From assembly GCF_001884065.1 (NCBI RefSeq), contig NZ_MACH01000136.1:1-58467 (forward strand): a stretch of DNA of 58,467 nucleotides, read 5' to 3'. This stretch comes from Bacillus proteolyticus (GTDB lineage Bacteria > Bacillota > Bacilli > Bacillales > Bacillaceae_G). Under the pieces are notes generated by a model. The model worked only from the letters and a program-made list of their open reading frames with translations, did not search any database and was not told where the DNA came from. Below, in pieces: positions 23,527-37,368 of the stretch; within the stretch, counting starts at the first letter, position 1, and the number at the start of each line of letters is the position of its first letter. The position numbers were made by a program, and so were the translations under genes.

Positions 23527-24159
23527 TTATTTGCTAACCTTCACAGCGCCTTGAACAACTACAAGAGATTTCTTAGCACCTGGAACGTTACCTTTTACTA
23601 GTAATAAGTTGCGCTCAGTGTCAACTTGAACGATTTCTAAGTTTTGGATAGTAACTTGGTCTCCACCCATACGTCCAGCAAGTTTTTTACCTTTGAATAC
23701 ACGGTTCGGAGCAACTGGCCCCATTGAACCTGGACGACGGTGATAGCGAGAACCATGAGACATAGGTCCGCGAGATTGTCCGTGGCGTTTGATAACACCT
23801 TGGAAACCTTTACCTTTAGAAATTCCTGTTACGTCAACGATTTCACCTGCAGCGAAAACTTCAACTTTTACCTCTTGACCAACCTCTAATCCGTCCACGT
23901 CTGCATCGCGGATTTCGCGAATGAAGCGCTTAGGAGTTGTAGATGCTTTAGCAGTGTGGCCTTGTTCAGGTTTGTTAGTTAACTTTTCACGTTTGTCTTC
24001 AAATCCTAACTGAATTGCGTTGTAGCCATCAGTTTCAGTTGTTTTCTTTTGAAGAACAACGTTTGGATTAGCAGCGATTACCGTTACTGGGATTAACTCA
24101 CCGTTCTCAGCAAATACTTGAGTCATACCGATCTTTCTTCCTAAGATTCCTTTGGTCAT
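23527..24159 (-). CDS. rplC: 50S ribosomal protein L3
   Basis: 210 residues, starting [16 protein letters not shown]. The central extension containing [12 protein letters not shown]-like and [18 protein letters not shown] segments approaches the peptidyl transferase centre. It is an assembly initiator of the 50S subunit. 34 bases after rpsJ. Confidence 0.98.
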   Translation of the reverse strand: MTKGILGRKIGMTQVFAENGELIPVTVIAANPNVVLQKKTTETDGYNAIQLGFEDKREKLTNKPEQGHTAKASTTPKRFIREIRDADVDGLEVGQEVKVEVFAAGEIVDVTGISKGKGFQGVIKRHGQSRGPMSHGSRYHRRPGSMGPVAPNRVFKGKKLAGRMGGDQVTIQNLEIVQVDTERNLLLVKGNVPGAKKSLVVVQGAVKVSK

Positions 24160-24193
24160 GAGTTACACCTCCTACATTTTTAAGTTATATAAT

Positions 24194-24630
<437 letters not shown>

Positions 24631-24636
24631 TTGTCT

Positions 24637-24665
24637 ATTATACAATGTTATTCGTCTAGATGCAA
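24637..24665 (-). promoter_or_regulatory. Main sigma-A promoter of the S10-spc-alpha super-operon
   Basis: TTGCAT (24665-24660), 17 bases, perfect TATAAT (24642-24637). Start of RNA is expected near 24630. From here to the terminator after rplQ no equally good promoter was seen. The region 24666-24854 between it and the tuf terminator is AT-rich and appears to hold no gene. Confidence 0.9.
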
Positions 24666-24854
24666 GCATCTTTTTGTTTGCATCTGCTTTTCTCTACTTT
24701 TGCTATTATACATGGCACTTTAAAGAATTTCAAGTTTTCATCTCACAGAATTCATTTTACAGTTTCTGGATTTTGGTTTTATTGATTTTGTATTACTATA
24801 GAAGAAACTCGTCAAAATATAAAAAAATCATTTCATTCATTATATAAATACAAA

Positions 24855-24891
24855 CAAAAAACCCAAGGGAAAATCCCTTGGGTTTTTTTAT
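24855..24891 (-). terminator. Terminator of the str operon after tuf
   Basis: AAACCCAAGGGA/TCCCTTGGGTTT stem with a 3-base loop and T-runs on both sides; it lies just after the tuf stop. Confidence 0.95.
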
Positions 24892-24902
24892 ATCAGTTAA
24901 GA

Positions 24903-26090
<1,188 letters not shown>

Positions 26091-26178
26091 TCTAAATTCC
26101 TCCTTAGTTTATATGGGTTATTTTATATTTAGACTAGAAAGTGAAACTTACGTCCCACTTTCTAAGCTTACATAAGTA

Positions 26179-26207
26179 GTTATACTTGAACAATCGATAA
26201 AAATCAA
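26179..26207 (-). promoter_or_regulatory. Probable internal promoter for tuf
   Basis: TTGATT (26207-26202), 17 bases, TATAAC (26184-26179), beginning immediately after the fusA stop codon. A perfect 8-bp hairpin (AGAAAGTG/CACTTTCT, 26136-26163) lies in the leader before the ribosome binding site. Confidence 0.6.
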
Positions 26208-28286
26208 TTATTCACCTTTATTTTTTTTAATAATTTCTTCAGAAACAGACTTCGGTACTTCTTCATAATGATCAAATGTCATTGAGAATGTTCCGCGTCC
26301 TTGAGTGTTAGAACGTAATGCCGTTGCATAACCGAACATTTCAGAAAGTGGAACCATAGCGCGAACAACTTGAGCGTTACCGCGAGCTTCCATACCTTCT
26401 ACACGTCCACGACGAGATGTTACGTCGCCCATAATGTCACCCATGTACTCTTCAGGAATTACAACTTCAACTTTCATCATTGGCTCAAGAATTACTGGGC
26501 TACATTTAGAAACCGCAGCTTTAAGTGCCATAGATGCAGCGATTTTGAACGCCATCTCAGATGAATCGACATCATGGTAAGAACCGTCAACTAACGCAGC
26601 TTTAATGTCAACTAGTGGATAACCAGCTAGTACACCATTTTTAAGTGAGTCTTCAAGACCCGCTCCAACAGCTGGGATGTATTCACGTGGAACTACACCA
26701 CCGACGATTTTGTTTTGGAATTCAAAACCTTTACCTTCTTCATTAGGTTCAAACTCAATCCAAACGTGACCGAATTGTCCACGACCACCAGATTGACGAG
26801 CGAACTTACCTTCAACTTTCGCAGCAGCGCGGAAAGTCTCACGGTATGCTACCTGAGGAGCACCAACGTTTGCTTCCACTTTGAATTCACGACGCATACG
26901 GTCAACGATGATATCAAGGTGAAGTTCACCCATACCCGCGATGATTGTTTGGCCAGTTTCTTGGTCAGTGTGAGCACGGAATGTTGGATCTTCTTCAGAA
27001 AGCTTAGATAATGCTGTACCCATTTTATCTTGGTCAGCTTTAGATTTTGGTTCGATAGCTACAGAGATAACTGGCTCTGGGAATTCCATAGACTCAAGGA
27101 TAACAAGACTCTTCTCATCACAAAGAGTATCACCAGTAGTAGTATCTTTTAAACCTACAGCAGCAGCGATATCACCAGCGTAAACTGTTGATATCTCTTC
27201 ACGGCTGTTAGCGTGCATTTGTAGGATACGACCTACACGCTCACGCTTACCTTTAGTTGAGTTTTTCACGTATGATCCAGAGTTTAACACACCAGAGTAC
27301 ACACGGAAGAACGTTAACTTACCAACATAAGGGTCAGTCATGATTTTGAATGCTAAAGCTGCGAATGGTTCTTCATCGCTAGACTTACGTTCGATTTCTT
27401 CCTCTGTATCCGGAAGAGTACCTTTGATAGCTGGTACATCTAATGGAGACGGTAGGTAGTCGATAACTGCGTCTAACAGAATTTGAACACCTTTGTTTTT
27501 GAATGCAGAACCACAGATTACTGGGAAGAATTCTACAGAAGTTGTAGCCTTACGGATACCAGCTTTAAGCTCTTCTATAGTGATTTCTTCACCTTCTAGG
27601 TACTTCATCATCATTTCTTCATCAAGCTCAGCTACCGCTTCAATAAGTTTTCCACGGTATTCTGCAGCTAATTCTTTGTGCTCTTCAGGAATTTCGACAC
27701 GCTCGATGTCTGTTCCTAAATCGTTACCGTACATGTAAGCACACTCTTCAACAAGGTCAATGATACCATTGAACTCGTCTTCAGCACCGATTGGTAACTG
27801 AATTGGATGTGCGTTTGCTTGTAAACGATCGTGGATTGTTCCTACAGAGTATAAGAAATCTGCACCGATCTTATCCATTTTGTTAACGAATACGATACGA
27901 GGTACACCGTAAGTAGTAGCCTGACGCCAAACAGTTTCTGTTTGTGGTTCTACACCAGATTGTGCATCAAGTACTGCTACCGCACCATCAAGTACGCGTA
28001 AAGAACGTTCTACTTCTACTGTGAAGTCTACGTGTCCTGGAGTGTCAATGATGTTTACACGGTGACCTTTCCATTGAGCTGTAGTTGCAGCAGAAGTAAT
28101 TGTGATACCACGCTCTTGCTCTTGCTCCATCCAGTCCATCTGAGATGCACCTTCATGAGTTTCACCGATTTTATGAATACGTCCTGTGTAATACAGAATA
28201 CGCTCAGTTGCTGTTGTTTTACCAGCATCGATGTGAGCCATGATACCAATATTACGAGTGTTTTCTAAAGAGAACTCTCTAGTCAT
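26208..28286 (-). CDS. fusA: Elongation factor G
   Basis: 692 residues from [14 protein letters not shown], the B. subtilis length; AAGGAG lies 11 bases upstream. GTPase motifs AHIDAGKT (17-24), DTPGH (about 82-86), NKMD (about 136-139). Five-domain factor that drives translocation and, with RRF, ribosome recycling. Third gene of the str operon. No obvious fusidic-acid-type substitution can be judged by eye. Confidence 0.99.
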   Translation of the reverse strand: MTREFSLENTRNIGIMAHIDAGKTTATERILYYTGRIHKIGETHEGASQMDWMEQEQERGITITSAATTAQWKGHRVNIIDTPGHVDFTVEVERSLRVLDGAVAVLDAQSGVEPQTETVWRQATTYGVPRIVFVNKMDKIGADFLYSVGTIHDRLQANAHPIQLPIGAEDEFNGIIDLVEECAYMYGNDLGTDIERVEIPEEHKELAAEYRGKLIEAVAELDEEMMMKYLEGEEITIEELKAGIRKATTSVEFFPVICGSAFKNKGVQILLDAVIDYLPSPLDVPAIKGTLPDTEEEIERKSSDEEPFAALAFKIMTDPYVGKLTFFRVYSGVLNSGSYVKNSTKGKRERVGRILQMHANSREEISTVYAGDIAAAVGLKDTTTGDTLCDEKSLVILESMEFPEPVISVAIEPKSKADQDKMGTALSKLSEEDPTFRAHTDQETGQTIIAGMGELHLDIIVDRMRREFKVEANVGAPQVAYRETFRAAAKVEGKFARQSGGRGQFGHVWIEFEPNEEGKGFEFQNKIVGGVVPREYIPAVGAGLEDSLKNGVLAGYPLVDIKAALVDGSYHDVDSSEMAFKIAASMALKAAVSKCSPVILEPMMKVEVVIPEEYMGDIMGDVTSRRGRVEGMEARGNAQVVRAMVPLSEMFGYATALRSNTQGRGTFSMTFDHYEEVPKSVSEEIIKKNKGE

Positions 28287-28492
28287 TTGGTGTCTTGCTC
28301 CTTCCATATATGGATTGGATTATTTTATTTTAAGTAGCAAAAAAGCCACTTTATATTGTTACATATGCCAGTGTCTTGTACCCTCATTATGTAAAACGAG
28401 CGCCCAACGAAAGGGAGAGGCATTCTCCCTCTCCACACTTCCATAAGCGACAAATAAAGCGGTTTATGCTTACATTTATTTTACGTTGAATC
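28287..28492 (-). promoter_or_regulatory. Long structured gap between rpsG and fusA
   Basis: This 206-base gap is the longest in the str operon. It holds a GGAGAGG/CCTCTCC hairpin (28414-28434) and nearer fusA an AAGTGGC/GCTACTT hairpin around a T-rich loop (28332-28351). Neither is followed by a terminator-like T-run on the coding strand. They may adjust fusA expression or protect processed RNA ends; no coding sequence is apparent. Confidence 0.4.
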
Positions 28493-28963
28493 CTACCAAC
28501 GGTAATGAGCAAATGCTTTGTTAGCTTCTGCCATTTTATGAGTGTCTTCACGTTTCTTAACAGATGCACCAGCATTGTTAGCTGCATCTAAGATTTCGTA
28601 AGCTAGACGCTCTTCCATAGTTTTTTCACCACGAAGACGAGCATAGTTTACTAACCAGCGAAGACCTAAAGTTGTACGGCGTTCTGGACGAACCTCAACT
28701 GGAACTTGGTAGTTAGCACCACCAACACGACGAGCGCGTACTTCAAGAACAGGCATGATGTTCTTAAGAGCTTGCTCGAATACTTCCATTGGTTCTTTAT
28801 CTGAACGTTCACGAACGATATCGAAAGCGTTATAAAGAATTGTTTGAGATTTACCTTTTTTACCGTCAACCATCATTTTGTTGATTAGGCGTGTTACTAG
28901 TTTCGAATTGTACATTGGATCTGGTAACACGTCACGTTTCGCAACAGGTCCTTTACGAGGCAT
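28493..28963 (-). CDS. rpsG: 30S ribosomal protein S7
   Basis: 156 residues beginning [16 protein letters not shown], ending near AFAHYRW. Primary binder of the 3' major domain of 16S rRNA in the 30S head; contacts E-site tRNA. 29 bases after rpsL and 206 before fusA. Confidence 0.98.
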   Translation of the reverse strand: MPRKGPVAKRDVLPDPMYNSKLVTRLINKMMVDGKKGKSQTILYNAFDIVRERSDKEPMEVFEQALKNIMPVLEVRARRVGGANYQVPVEVRPERRTTLGLRWLVNYARLRGEKTMEERLAYEILDAANNAGASVKKREDTHKMAEANKAFAHYRW

Positions 28964-28992
28964 ATTGAGTTCCTCCTTTCATTATAAGTTTA

Positions 28993-29415
28993 TTATTTTT
29001 TAGCAGGTTTTGGTCGCTTAGTACCATATTTAGAACGTCCTTGCATACGTTTGTCAACACCAGCTGTATCAAGCGCTCCACGAACGATGTGGTAACGTAC
29101 CCCTGGTAAATCCTTTACTCGACCACCGCGAATTAATACTACGCTATGCTCTTGTAGGTTATGACCGATACCTGGGATGTAAGCTGTAACTTCAATACCG
29201 TTTGTTAAACGTACACGAGCGTATTTACGTAACGCTGAGTTAGGTTTCTTTGGAGTCATTGTACCAACACGAGTACATACACCACGTTTTTGAGGTGCAG
29301 AGATATCAGTTGATTTTTTCTTTAAAGAGTTAAAACCTTTGTTTAACGCAGGTGATTTAGATTTCCATACTTTATCAGTACGACCATTTCTCACTAATTG
29401 GTTAATAGTAGGCAT
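28993..29415 (-). CDS. rpsL: 30S ribosomal protein S12
   Basis: 140 residues from [15 protein letters not shown]; the frame extends 7 codons upstream but the ribosome binding site fits this ATG. Decoding-centre loops [11 protein letters not shown] (54-64) and [13 protein letters not shown] are wild type, so there is no streptomycin-resistance substitution at the classical lysines. First gene of the str operon, 114 bases after rplGB. Confidence 0.97.
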   Translation of the reverse strand: MPTINQLVRNGRTDKVWKSKSPALNKGFNSLKKKSTDISAPQKRGVCTRVGTMTPKKPNSALRKYARVRLTNGIEVTAYIPGIGHNLQEHSVVLIRGGRVKDLPGVRYHIVRGALDTAGVDKRMQGRSKYGTKRPKPAKK

Positions 29416-29529
29416 TTGATTATCCTCCCTTCGCATGTTTGTATGACCACATATCCAGGTGGTTCATTATTAGTTGAAAACAAAGTTTTTGCAAGGAAGA
29501 GCAAATGCTCTCTCCTCACAAAAACAGTT
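29416..29529 (-). promoter_or_regulatory. rpsL leader with two small hairpins
   Basis: Reading on the minus strand, a GAGAGC-ATTT-GCTCTTC hairpin (29494-29515) and an ACCAC/GTGGT hairpin (29446-29463) precede the rpsL ribosome binding site. No strong promoter was seen, so the str operon may be partly transcribed from rpoB upstream. Function unknown. Confidence 0.35.
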
Positions 29530-29778
29530 TTAACTTATTATTCCTATTGCTGAAGCTCCCACTTGAATCCCCGAAACTTTTCCAAGCTTACGAACTGATT
29601 CAACTTTGGTTATGGGTATGTTATGTTGCAAGGCGGTACGAATGATAACATGGGTTAACCGCACGTCAGCATCTTCCGCAATAACAACTTCTTTAACTAT
29701 ACCATTTTTGATTGCTTCCAATGTTCGTTTATGACCAACGACTACATTTTCAGCATTTGACACTTTTTGATAAGACAT
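29530..29778 (-). CDS. rplGB: RplGB (YbxF), L7Ae-family kink-turn RNA-binding protein
   Basis: 82 residues from MSYQKVSNAENVVVGHKR, the same length as B. subtilis YbxF. The L7Ae/L30e/S12e fold signature is visible in the central VVIAEDADVRL and final GIQVGASAIGII segments. The B. subtilis protein binds K-turn RNA and associates with ribosomes in exponential growth; the target in the cell is not settled. It lies 113 bases after rpoC and 114 before rpsL. Confidence 0.92.
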   Translation of the reverse strand: MSYQKVSNAENVVVGHKRTLEAIKNGIVKEVVIAEDADVRLTHVIIRTALQHNIPITKVESVRKLGKVSGIQVGASAIGIIS

Positions 29779-29891
29779 ATAAATATCCTCCAAAGCATCG
29801 TTCAGGAGCAACCTTGATTATAGTAACATTTTGACTCATACAATGTCAACTAGGATTAGATGTTTTTATACAAAATTTACGACGGAAAATT

Positions 29892-32800
29892 TTACTGTTC
29901 CACATAAATCTCATCGTTTTCTACATTCATGTCATCTTGTGTTGTTTTTACAAGATCCACTTTGCGATAACGATTCATACCTGTTCCAGCAGGAACAAGT
30001 TTACCGATAATAACGTTCTCTTTCAATCCTAGAAGCTCATCACGTTTACCTTTAATTGCTGCATCAGTTAAGACACGAGTTGTTTCTTGGAATGATGCTG
30101 CAGATAAGAATGAATCAGTTTCAAGTGAAGCTTTTGTAATACCAAGTAAAACAGGTCTAGCTGTCGCTGGCTGTTTACCTTTTAGTAACACCTTCGCATT
30201 CGCATCAGTAAACTGATGGATATCTAGTAATGTTCCTGGTAATACATCTGTTTCACCCGCATCACTTACACGAACTTTACGTAGCATTTGACGTACCATT
30301 ACTTCTACGTGTTTGTCACCAATTTCTACCCCTTGCATACGGTATACTTTTTGAACTTCACGTAATAGGTATTCTTGAACTGCCGTAATGTCCGTTACTT
30401 TTAGTAATTCTTTCGGATCAATAGAACCTTCTGTTAACTCTTTACCGTGGCTAATTGGCTGTCCTAGAATTACTTTCAGACGAGCACCGTAAGGAATAGC
30501 ATACGTACGAGCTTCAACCTCACCCTGTACAACTACTTCTTGACGATCTTTAACATCGTTGATCGCTGCGATAACACCGTCGATTTCACTGATAACTGCC
30601 TGACCTTTCGGATTACGAGCTTCAAAGATCTCTTGGATACGAGGTAAACCTTGTGTGATATCATCTCCGGCAACCCCACCTGTATGGAACGTACGCATCG
30701 TTAACTGTGTACCTGGCTCACCGATAGATTGAGCTGCGATAATACCTACCGCTTCTCCTACTTCTACGTCTGTACCAGTTGCTAAGTTACGACCGTAACA
30801 CTTCTTACATACACCATGGCGAGTATTACACGTAAACGCTGAACGAATGTTTACAGTTTCAACACCCGAATTTTCAACAATATGAGCGATATCTTCAGTA
30901 ATCAATTGATTTTCAGCAACTAATACTTCACCTGTTTCAGGATGTTTTACAGTTTTTCTTGCAAAACGTCCAACAAGACGATCATATAATGACTCAATTA
31001 CTTCATTACCCTCTTTAATCGCACCGATTAGTAAACCGCGATCTGTTCCACAATCATCTTCACGAACAATTACATCTTGTGCAACGTCTACAAGACGACG
31101 TGTTAAGTAACCAGAATCGGCAGTCTTAAGTGCTGTATCGGCAAGACCTTTACGAGCACCATGCGTAGAGATGAAGTACTCAAGTACTGTTAAACCTTCA
31201 CGGAAACTTGATTTGATCGGAAGTTCAATGATACGACCAGATGGATTGGCCATCAGACCACGCATACCAGCAAGCTGAGTAAAGTTAGATGCGTTACCAC
31301 GGGCACCGGAATCACTCATCATGAAGATTGGGTTGCGTTTATTCAAGGACTTCATCAGTTTTCCTTGGATAACATCTTTTGCATTACTCCAAATAGAGAT
31401 AACGCGATCGTAACGTTCTTCTTCCGTGATTAAACCGCGACGGAATTGTTTAATTACATTATCTACTTTTGCTTGTGCTTCGTGGAGAATTTCATCTTTT
31501 TCACCTAATACAAGAATGTCAGATACCCCAACTGTAATACCAGCTTTTGTAGAGTATTTAAATCCTAAGTTCTTCATACGGTCAAGCATGCGAGACGTCT
31601 CTGTAATCTTGAAACGCTTGAATACTTCCGCAATGATGTTACCAAGGATCTTCTTGCTAAATGGCGCCACTTCTTCGCGACTAGCAATAATTTCTTTAAT
31701 GTTCGCACCTTTTTCAACGAAATATTCCGCTGGTGTTTCTTTTTCAAGGTTTGAATTTGTTGGTTCATTAATATAAGGGAACGACTCTGGTAAGATTTCG
31801 TTAAATATTAATTTACCAACTGTTGTTAATAGAAGCATACTCTTTTGCTCTTCAGTAAACGTTACATTATTTACTGAACTTGCAGCAACTGCAACACGTG
31901 TGTGCAGATGTACATATCCGTTTTGGTATGCAAGTATTGCTTCGTTTGCATCTTTGAAGACCATACCTTCACCGATTGCACCTTCACGCTCAAGTGTTAA
32001 GTAGTAGTTACCTAATACCATATCCTGAGATGGAGTAACAACTGGTTTTCCGTCTTTTGGATTCAAGATGTTTTGTGCTGCTAACATAAGAATACGAGCT
32101 TCTGCTTGTGCTTCTGATGATAACGGAACGTGAACCGCCATTTGGTCACCGTCAAAGTCCGCGTTGTATGCAGTACATACAAGTGGGTGAAGACGGATTG
32201 CACGACCTTCTACTAGTGTAGGTTCAAACGCCTGGATACCAAGACGGTGAAGTGTTGGTGCGCGGTTTAGAAGTACTGGATGTTCTTTGATCACAGATTC
32301 TAAAACGTCCCAAACTTCAGGTTGTACACGCTCGATTTTACGTTTCGCACTCTTAATGTTGTGTGCTAATCCTTTTTCCACTAACTCTTTCATAACAAAA
32401 GGTTTGAACAGTTCAAGTGCCATTTCTTTCGGTAATCCACATTGGTACATCTTTAAGTTCGGTCCTACAACGATTACAGAACGACCAGAGTAGTCAACAC
32501 GTTTACCTAATAAGTTTTGACGGAAACGTCCTTGTTTACCTTTAAGCATGTGAGATAGTGATTTTAATGGACGGTTACCTGGTCCAGTAACTGGACGGCC
32601 ACGGCGACCATTATCGATTAATGCGTCTACAGCTTCTTGTAACATACGTTTTTCGTTTTGAACGATGATGCTTGGTGCACCTAAGTCCAATAGACGTTTT
32701 AAACGGTTGTTACGGTTAATTACACGACGGTATAAGTCGTTTAAATCAGAAGTAGCAAAACGTCCACCATCCAACTGTACCATTGGGCGTAGTTCTGGTG

Positions 32801-33503
32801 GGATAACTGGAAGAACATCTAGGATCATCCAAGATGGGTGATTTCCAGAGTTACGGAATGCTTCTAATACTTCTAGACGTTTAATAGCACGAGTACGTCG
32901 TTGTCCTTGTGCTGTTTTTAATTCTTCTTTTAAGAAGTCTACTTCTTTATCTAAATCGATGTCTTGTAATAGCTTTTTAATTGCTTCTGCACCCATAGCA
33001 GCTTGGAATGTGCTGCCATATCGATCACGATATGCACGGTATTCTTTTTCAGAAAGTAATTGCTTCTTATCAAGTGGTGTATCTCCACTTTCTGTTACAA
33101 CATAAGAAGCGAAATAAATTACTTCTTCAAGCGCGCGAGGGGACATGTCTAAGACAAGTCCCATGCGGCTCGGGATACCTTTGAAATACCAAATATGAGA
33201 TACAGGAGCAGCTAATTCGATATGACCCATACGTTCACGACGAACTTTTGCACGCGTTACTTCAACGCCACATCGATCACAAACTACACCTTTATAACGT
33301 ACACGTTTATATTTTCCGCAATGACATTCCCAGTCCTTTTGTGGTCCGAAAATACGCTCACAGAACAAGCCGTCTTTCTCAGGCTTTAACGTACGATAGT
33401 TAATCGTTTCTGGTTTCTTAACTTCACCGTATGACCAAGAACGAATCTTGTCAGGTGAAGCAAGTCCAATCTTCATATATTCAAAGTTATTTACATCTAT
33501 CAA
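29892..33503 (-). CDS. rpoC: DNA-directed RNA polymerase beta' subunit
   Basis: 1203 residues. Starts at TTG, preceded by GGGAGG. Zinc ribbon C60, C62, C75, C78 (CHC and CDRC); active-site magnesium motif NADFDGDQM (about 446-454); second zinc site with [13 protein letters not shown] in the C-terminal part; trigger loop near [11 protein letters not shown]. It forms the catalytic core with beta (37-base gap upstream). No frameshift or insertion. Confidence 0.99.
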   Translation of the reverse strand: MIDVNNFEYMKIGLASPDKIRSWSYGEVKKPETINYRTLKPEKDGLFCERIFGPQKDWECHCGKYKRVRYKGVVCDRCGVEVTRAKVRRERMGHIELAAPVSHIWYFKGIPSRMGLVLDMSPRALEEVIYFASYVVTESGDTPLDKKQLLSEKEYRAYRDRYGSTFQAAMGAEAIKKLLQDIDLDKEVDFLKEELKTAQGQRRTRAIKRLEVLEAFRNSGNHPSWMILDVLPVIPPELRPMVQLDGGRFATSDLNDLYRRVINRNNRLKRLLDLGAPSIIVQNEKRMLQEAVDALIDNGRRGRPVTGPGNRPLKSLSHMLKGKQGRFRQNLLGKRVDYSGRSVIVVGPNLKMYQCGLPKEMALELFKPFVMKELVEKGLAHNIKSAKRKIERVQPEVWDVLESVIKEHPVLLNRAPTLHRLGIQAFEPTLVEGRAIRLHPLVCTAYNADFDGDQMAVHVPLSSEAQAEARILMLAAQNILNPKDGKPVVTPSQDMVLGNYYLTLEREGAIGEGMVFKDANEAILAYQNGYVHLHTRVAVAASSVNNVTFTEEQKSMLLLTTVGKLIFNEILPESFPYINEPTNSNLEKETPAEYFVEKGANIKEIIASREEVAPFSKKILGNIIAEVFKRFKITETSRMLDRMKNLGFKYSTKAGITVGVSDILVLGEKDEILHEAQAKVDNVIKQFRRGLITEEERYDRVISIWSNAKDVIQGKLMKSLNKRNPIFMMSDSGARGNASNFTQLAGMRGLMANPSGRIIELPIKSSFREGLTVLEYFISTHGARKGLADTALKTADSGYLTRRLVDVAQDVIVREDDCGTDRGLLIGAIKEGNEVIESLYDRLVGRFARKTVKHPETGEVLVAENQLITEDIAHIVENSGVETVNIRSAFTCNTRHGVCKKCYGRNLATGTDVEVGEAVGIIAAQSIGEPGTQLTMRTFHTGGVAGDDITQGLPRIQEIFEARNPKGQAVISEIDGVIAAINDVKDRQEVVVQGEVEARTYAIPYGARLKVILGQPISHGKELTEGSIDPKELLKVTDITAVQEYLLREVQKVYRMQGVEIGDKHVEVMVRQMLRKVRVSDAGETDVLPGTLLDIHQFTDANAKVLLKGKQPATARPVLLGITKASLETDSFLSAASFQETTRVLTDAAIKGKRDELLGLKENVIIGKLVPAGTGMNRYRKVDLVKTTQDDMNVENDEIYVEQ

Positions 33504-33540
33504 GGGGCCTACCTCCCTTTTAGTCTACAGGTTATCCCAA

Positions 33541-36500
33541 TTATTCCTTAGTTGTCTCAACTTCGACATTCAATTTATCTGCTGATTGATGATCATCGTC
33601 ATCTTCCGTATCACGCATTTCAATTTCTGTGTCGTCGCTAGACATCATTTTAACGTCCATACCTAAACTTTGCAGTTCTTTAATCAATACTTTGAATGAT
33701 TCTGGAACGCCTGGTTCTGGAACATTTTCGCCTTTAACAATTGCTTCATACGTCTTAACACGTCCAATAACATCATCAGACTTCACTGTTAAGATTTCTT
33801 GAAGAGTATAAGCAGCACCGTAAGCTTCAAGTGCCCAAACCTCCATCTCACCGAAACGCTGTCCACCGAACTGAGCTTTACCTCCAAGAGGTTGCTGCGT
33901 TACAAGTGAGTATGGTCCAGTAGAACGAGCATGAAGTTTATCGTCAACCATGTGCGCAAGTTTGATCATATACATGACACCAACAGATACACGGTTATCG
34001 AATGGTTCACCAGTACGTCCGTCATACAGGATTGTTTTCGCGTCATTTGCCATACCAGCTTCTTCAATTGTGCCCCATACATCTTCCTCACGAGCACCAT
34101 CGAATACTGGTGTTGCAATGTGAATACCAAGATATCTTGCTGCCATACCAAGATGAAGCTCTAATACCTGACCGATATTCATACGAGATGGTACCCCTAA
34201 TGGGTTTAACATGATATCGATTGGCGTACCATCTGGTAAGTAAGGCATATCTTCTTCTGGTAAAATACGAGAGATAACACCTTTGTTACCGTGACGTCCG
34301 GCCATCTTGTCACCTTCAGAAATTTTACGTTTTTGAACGATATATGCACGTACAAGTTGATTCACGCCTGGTGGCAATTCATCGCCATCTTCACGGTTGA
34401 ATACTTTTACGTCTAAGATAATACCGCCACCACCGTGTGGTACACGTAGTGATGTATCACGTACTTCACGTGCTTTTTCACCGAAGATTGCATGTAATAG
34501 ACGTTCTTCTGCCGTTAATTCTGTTACACCTTTTGGTGTTACTTTACCAACAAGTAGGTCTCCATCTTTTACTTCAGCACCGACGCGAATAATACCGCGC
34601 TCGTCAAGGTTACGAAGTGCATCTTCTCCAACATTCGGGATATCACGTGTAATTTCTTCTGGTCCAAGCTTCGTATCACGAGCTTCTGACTCATATTCTT
34701 CAATATGAATAGAAGTGTACACATCATCTTTTACAAGGCGCTCACTCATGATGATCGCATCCTCGTAGTTATAACCGTCCCATGTCATGAAGCCAACAAG
34801 CACGTTACGTCCAAGTGCTAATTCGCCTAGTTCCATAGAAGGACCATCCGCAAGGATTTCACCTTTTACAACTTCATTTCCAACACTTACGATTGGACGT
34901 TGGTTGTAACAAGTTCCTTGGTTAGAACGAATGAATTTCTGCATTTTGTAGCGATCTAAGTCGCCTTTTACTGTTTGACCGTCAACTTCTACATAACGAC
35001 GTACCCAAATTTCACGTGCTTCTACGCGCTCAACAACACCAGGGTGTTTACAGATTACTGCAGCACCTGAGTCTTTTGCTGATACGTACTCCATACCTGT
35101 ACCTACAATCGGAGATTCCGGATTCATTAACGGAACCGCCTGACGTTGCATGTTCGCTCCCATAAGTGCGCGGTTAGAGTCATCGTTTTCTAAGAACGGA
35201 ATACAAGCTGTCGCTGCCGACACTACTTGTTTTGGAGATACATCCATGTAGTCGATGCGCTCTTTATTTGTGACAATGTTTTCACCACGGAAACGAGCTA
35301 CGATATCTTCATCAAGGAATTCCCCTTCTTCAGATAATTTCATATTCGCTTGGGCTACAACATAATTATCTTCTTCATCTGCTGTTAAATAATCAACATG
35401 CCCTGTTACAAGACCAGTTTCTGGGTCAACACGACGGTATGGTGTTTCGATGAAACCAAACTCATTTACTTTCGCGAACGAAGATAATGAGTTAATCAAA
35501 CCGATGTTTGGTCCCTCTGGTGTTTCAATTGGACACATACGACCATAGTGAGAGTAGTGAACGTCACGTACTTCAAAGCCTGCGCGCTCACGCGTTAAAC
35601 CACCGGGTCCTAATGCAGATAGTCTTCGTTTGTGAGTTAACTCTGCTAATGGGTTTGTTTGGTCCATGAACTGAGATAACTGAGAACTTCCGAAGAACTC
35701 TTTAATAGATGCAATAACAGGACGAATATTGATTAATGCCTGTGGTGTAATTGCATTTGTATCTTGAATCGACATTCTCTCACGAACAACACGTTCCATA
35801 CGAGAAAGACCGATACGGAATTGGTTTTGTAATAGTTCTCCTACTGAACGCAGACGACGGTTTCCTAAGTGGTCAATATCATCTGTATCCCCTACTTTGT
35901 ATAGTAAGTTGAAGAAGTAACTAATAGAAGCCAGAATATCACCTGGTGTGATGTGTTTTACATCGCGAGTAATATTTGCATTCCCAATTACGTTGATAGA
36001 ACGTTCGCCTTCTGATTCTGGAGCATAAATCTTAATAGATTGCAGCTCAACATCGCCTTCTACCACTCCACCCATTGGTTTCGCTGTTTTGAATCCAATG
36101 TTCTTCTCTAAGTAAGGTAAAATGCGATCCAGTGTACGACGATCTAAGATTGTTCCTTCTGCCGCTAAAATTTCACCAGTTTCTGGATCCACTAATGTTT
36201 CAGCTAAACGTTGGTTAAACAATCTGTTTTTAATGTGTAGCTTTTTGTTGATCTTATAGCGACCTACATTTGCTAAATCGTAGCGCTTTGGATCAAAGAA
36301 ACGAGACACAAGTAAGCTCTTTGCATTTTCTACTGTTGGTGGTTCACCAGGACGTAGACGCTCATAAATTTCAAGCAATGCTTTTTCTGTGCTATCTGTA
36401 TTGTCTTTTTCTAACGTATTGCTTAAGTATTCGTTATCACCTAAAAGCTCGGTGATTTCTTGATCAGAGCCAAACCCTAATGCGCGTAACAAAACAGTTA

Positions 36501-37074
36501 CAGGAAGTTTACGCGTACGGTCAATACGCACATATACAACATCCTTAGCATCTGTTTCATACTCTAACCAAGCTCCGCGGTTTGGAATTACAGTAGCAGT
36601 AAAACCACGTTTTCCGTTTTTATCCACTTTGCCACTATAGTATACGCTTGGAGAGCGAACTAACTGGGAAACGATAACACGTTCTGCACCGTTAATTACG
36701 AATGTTCCAGTCTCTGTCATGAGTGGGAAATCTCCCATGAACACATCTTGTTCTTTTACTTCACCAGTTTCCTTGTTGATTAGACGCACTTTTACACGAA
36801 GTGGTGCTGCATACGTCACATCACGCTCTTTGCATTCGTCTACAGAGTATTTAGGTTCACCTAAGCTGTAGTCGATAAATTCAAGCGATAGATTTCCCGT
36901 AAAGTCTTCGATCGGAGAAATGTCTTGGAACATTTCTCGCAAACCCTCATCAAGAAACCACTGATAAGAAGAGGTTTGAATTTCGATAAGATTTGGTAAC
37001 TCTAATACTTCACTAATACGGGCATAACTTCTTCGTTGGCGGTGGCGTCCGTATTGAACTAGTTGACCTGTCAA
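33541..37074 (-). CDS. rpoB: DNA-directed RNA polymerase beta subunit
   Basis: 1177 residues from a TTG start ([17 protein letters not shown], read as Met), with GAGGGG 8 bases upstream; a GTG three codons earlier overlaps that site. The rifampicin cluster [26 protein letters not shown] (split as [15 protein letters not shown] and [10 protein letters not shown]) is wild type. The C-terminal tail after residue about 1150 is acidic ([12 protein letters not shown]), as in other Firmicutes. It has its own promoter at 37340-37368. Confidence 0.98.
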   Translation of the reverse strand: MTGQLVQYGRHRQRRSYARISEVLELPNLIEIQTSSYQWFLDEGLREMFQDISPIEDFTGNLSLEFIDYSLGEPKYSVDECKERDVTYAAPLRVKVRLINKETGEVKEQDVFMGDFPLMTETGTFVINGAERVIVSQLVRSPSVYYSGKVDKNGKRGFTATVIPNRGAWLEYETDAKDVVYVRIDRTRKLPVTVLLRALGFGSDQEITELLGDNEYLSNTLEKDNTDSTEKALLEIYERLRPGEPPTVENAKSLLVSRFFDPKRYDLANVGRYKINKKLHIKNRLFNQRLAETLVDPETGEILAAEGTILDRRTLDRILPYLEKNIGFKTAKPMGGVVEGDVELQSIKIYAPESEGERSINVIGNANITRDVKHITPGDILASISYFFNLLYKVGDTDDIDHLGNRRLRSVGELLQNQFRIGLSRMERVVRERMSIQDTNAITPQALINIRPVIASIKEFFGSSQLSQFMDQTNPLAELTHKRRLSALGPGGLTRERAGFEVRDVHYSHYGRMCPIETPEGPNIGLINSLSSFAKVNEFGFIETPYRRVDPETGLVTGHVDYLTADEEDNYVVAQANMKLSEEGEFLDEDIVARFRGENIVTNKERIDYMDVSPKQVVSAATACIPFLENDDSNRALMGANMQRQAVPLMNPESPIVGTGMEYVSAKDSGAAVICKHPGVVERVEAREIWVRRYVEVDGQTVKGDLDRYKMQKFIRSNQGTCYNQRPIVSVGNEVVKGEILADGPSMELGELALGRNVLVGFMTWDGYNYEDAIIMSERLVKDDVYTSIHIEEYESEARDTKLGPEEITRDIPNVGEDALRNLDERGIIRVGAEVKDGDLLVGKVTPKGVTELTAEERLLHAIFGEKAREVRDTSLRVPHGGGGIILDVKVFNREDGDELPPGVNQLVRAYIVQKRKISEGDKMAGRHGNKGVISRILPEEDMPYLPDGTPIDIMLNPLGVPSRMNIGQVLELHLGMAARYLGIHIATPVFDGAREEDVWGTIEEAGMANDAKTILYDGRTGEPFDNRVSVGVMYMIKLAHMVDDKLHARSTGPYSLVTQQPLGGKAQFGGQRFGEMEVWALEAYGAAYTLQEILTVKSDDVIGRVKTYEAIVKGENVPEPGVPESFKVLIKELQSLGMDVKMMSSDDTEIEMRDTEDDDDHQSADKLNVEVETTKE

Positions 37075-37339
37075 CTGCTTCACCCCTCAAATCATGAGTA
37101 TTATAAATGCACAAAAAAATTTGTGCAAAATCACAAATAAATACAACTACTGCTATTAGCGTAGTTTTTTCTCTTAAAGATAGATACGTTGAGTCTTTCT
37201 ACCTGCTCAAAAAAGAAAAATGGCTTCTTTAAGAAAACCATCATTCTGTTTCATAATCTGCTGATTTTACTATCTTTTCCAAGAGAAACAAAAATATACA
37301 TCTTTCTCAACGCAGAAAATCATATATTGGCATTGTATA
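37075..37339 (-). promoter_or_regulatory. Long leader of rpoB
   Basis: About 260 bases lie between the rpoB promoter and the TTG start. On the minus strand it holds an AACTAC/GTAGTT hairpin and, close to the gene, a perfect 8-bp hairpin TGCACAAA-TTTT-TTTGTGCA (37108-37127) followed by TTTATAATA. This last one looks like a weak terminator or pause hairpin, so an attenuation step before rpoB is possible. No open reading frame of note. Confidence 0.45.
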
Positions 37340-37368
37340 ATGTTAACATAGCCAAAAATAACCGTCAA
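37340..37368 (-). promoter_or_regulatory. rpoB promoter overlapping the ybxB stop codon
   Basis: TTGACG (37368-37363), 17 bases, TAACAT (37345-37340), with a second -10-like TATACAAT directly after. The TGA stop of ybxB is inside the -35 hexamer. Confidence 0.75.

Noticed and set aside
34397-34708. A 103-codon plus-strand frame opposite rpoB
   Set aside because: Antisense shadow in a highly conserved coding region.
33541-37074. Possible antibiotic-resistance alleles in rpoB, and also in rpsL, rplD, rplV and rpsE
   Set aside because: The classical rifampicin, streptomycin, macrolide and spectinomycin segments look wild type by eye.
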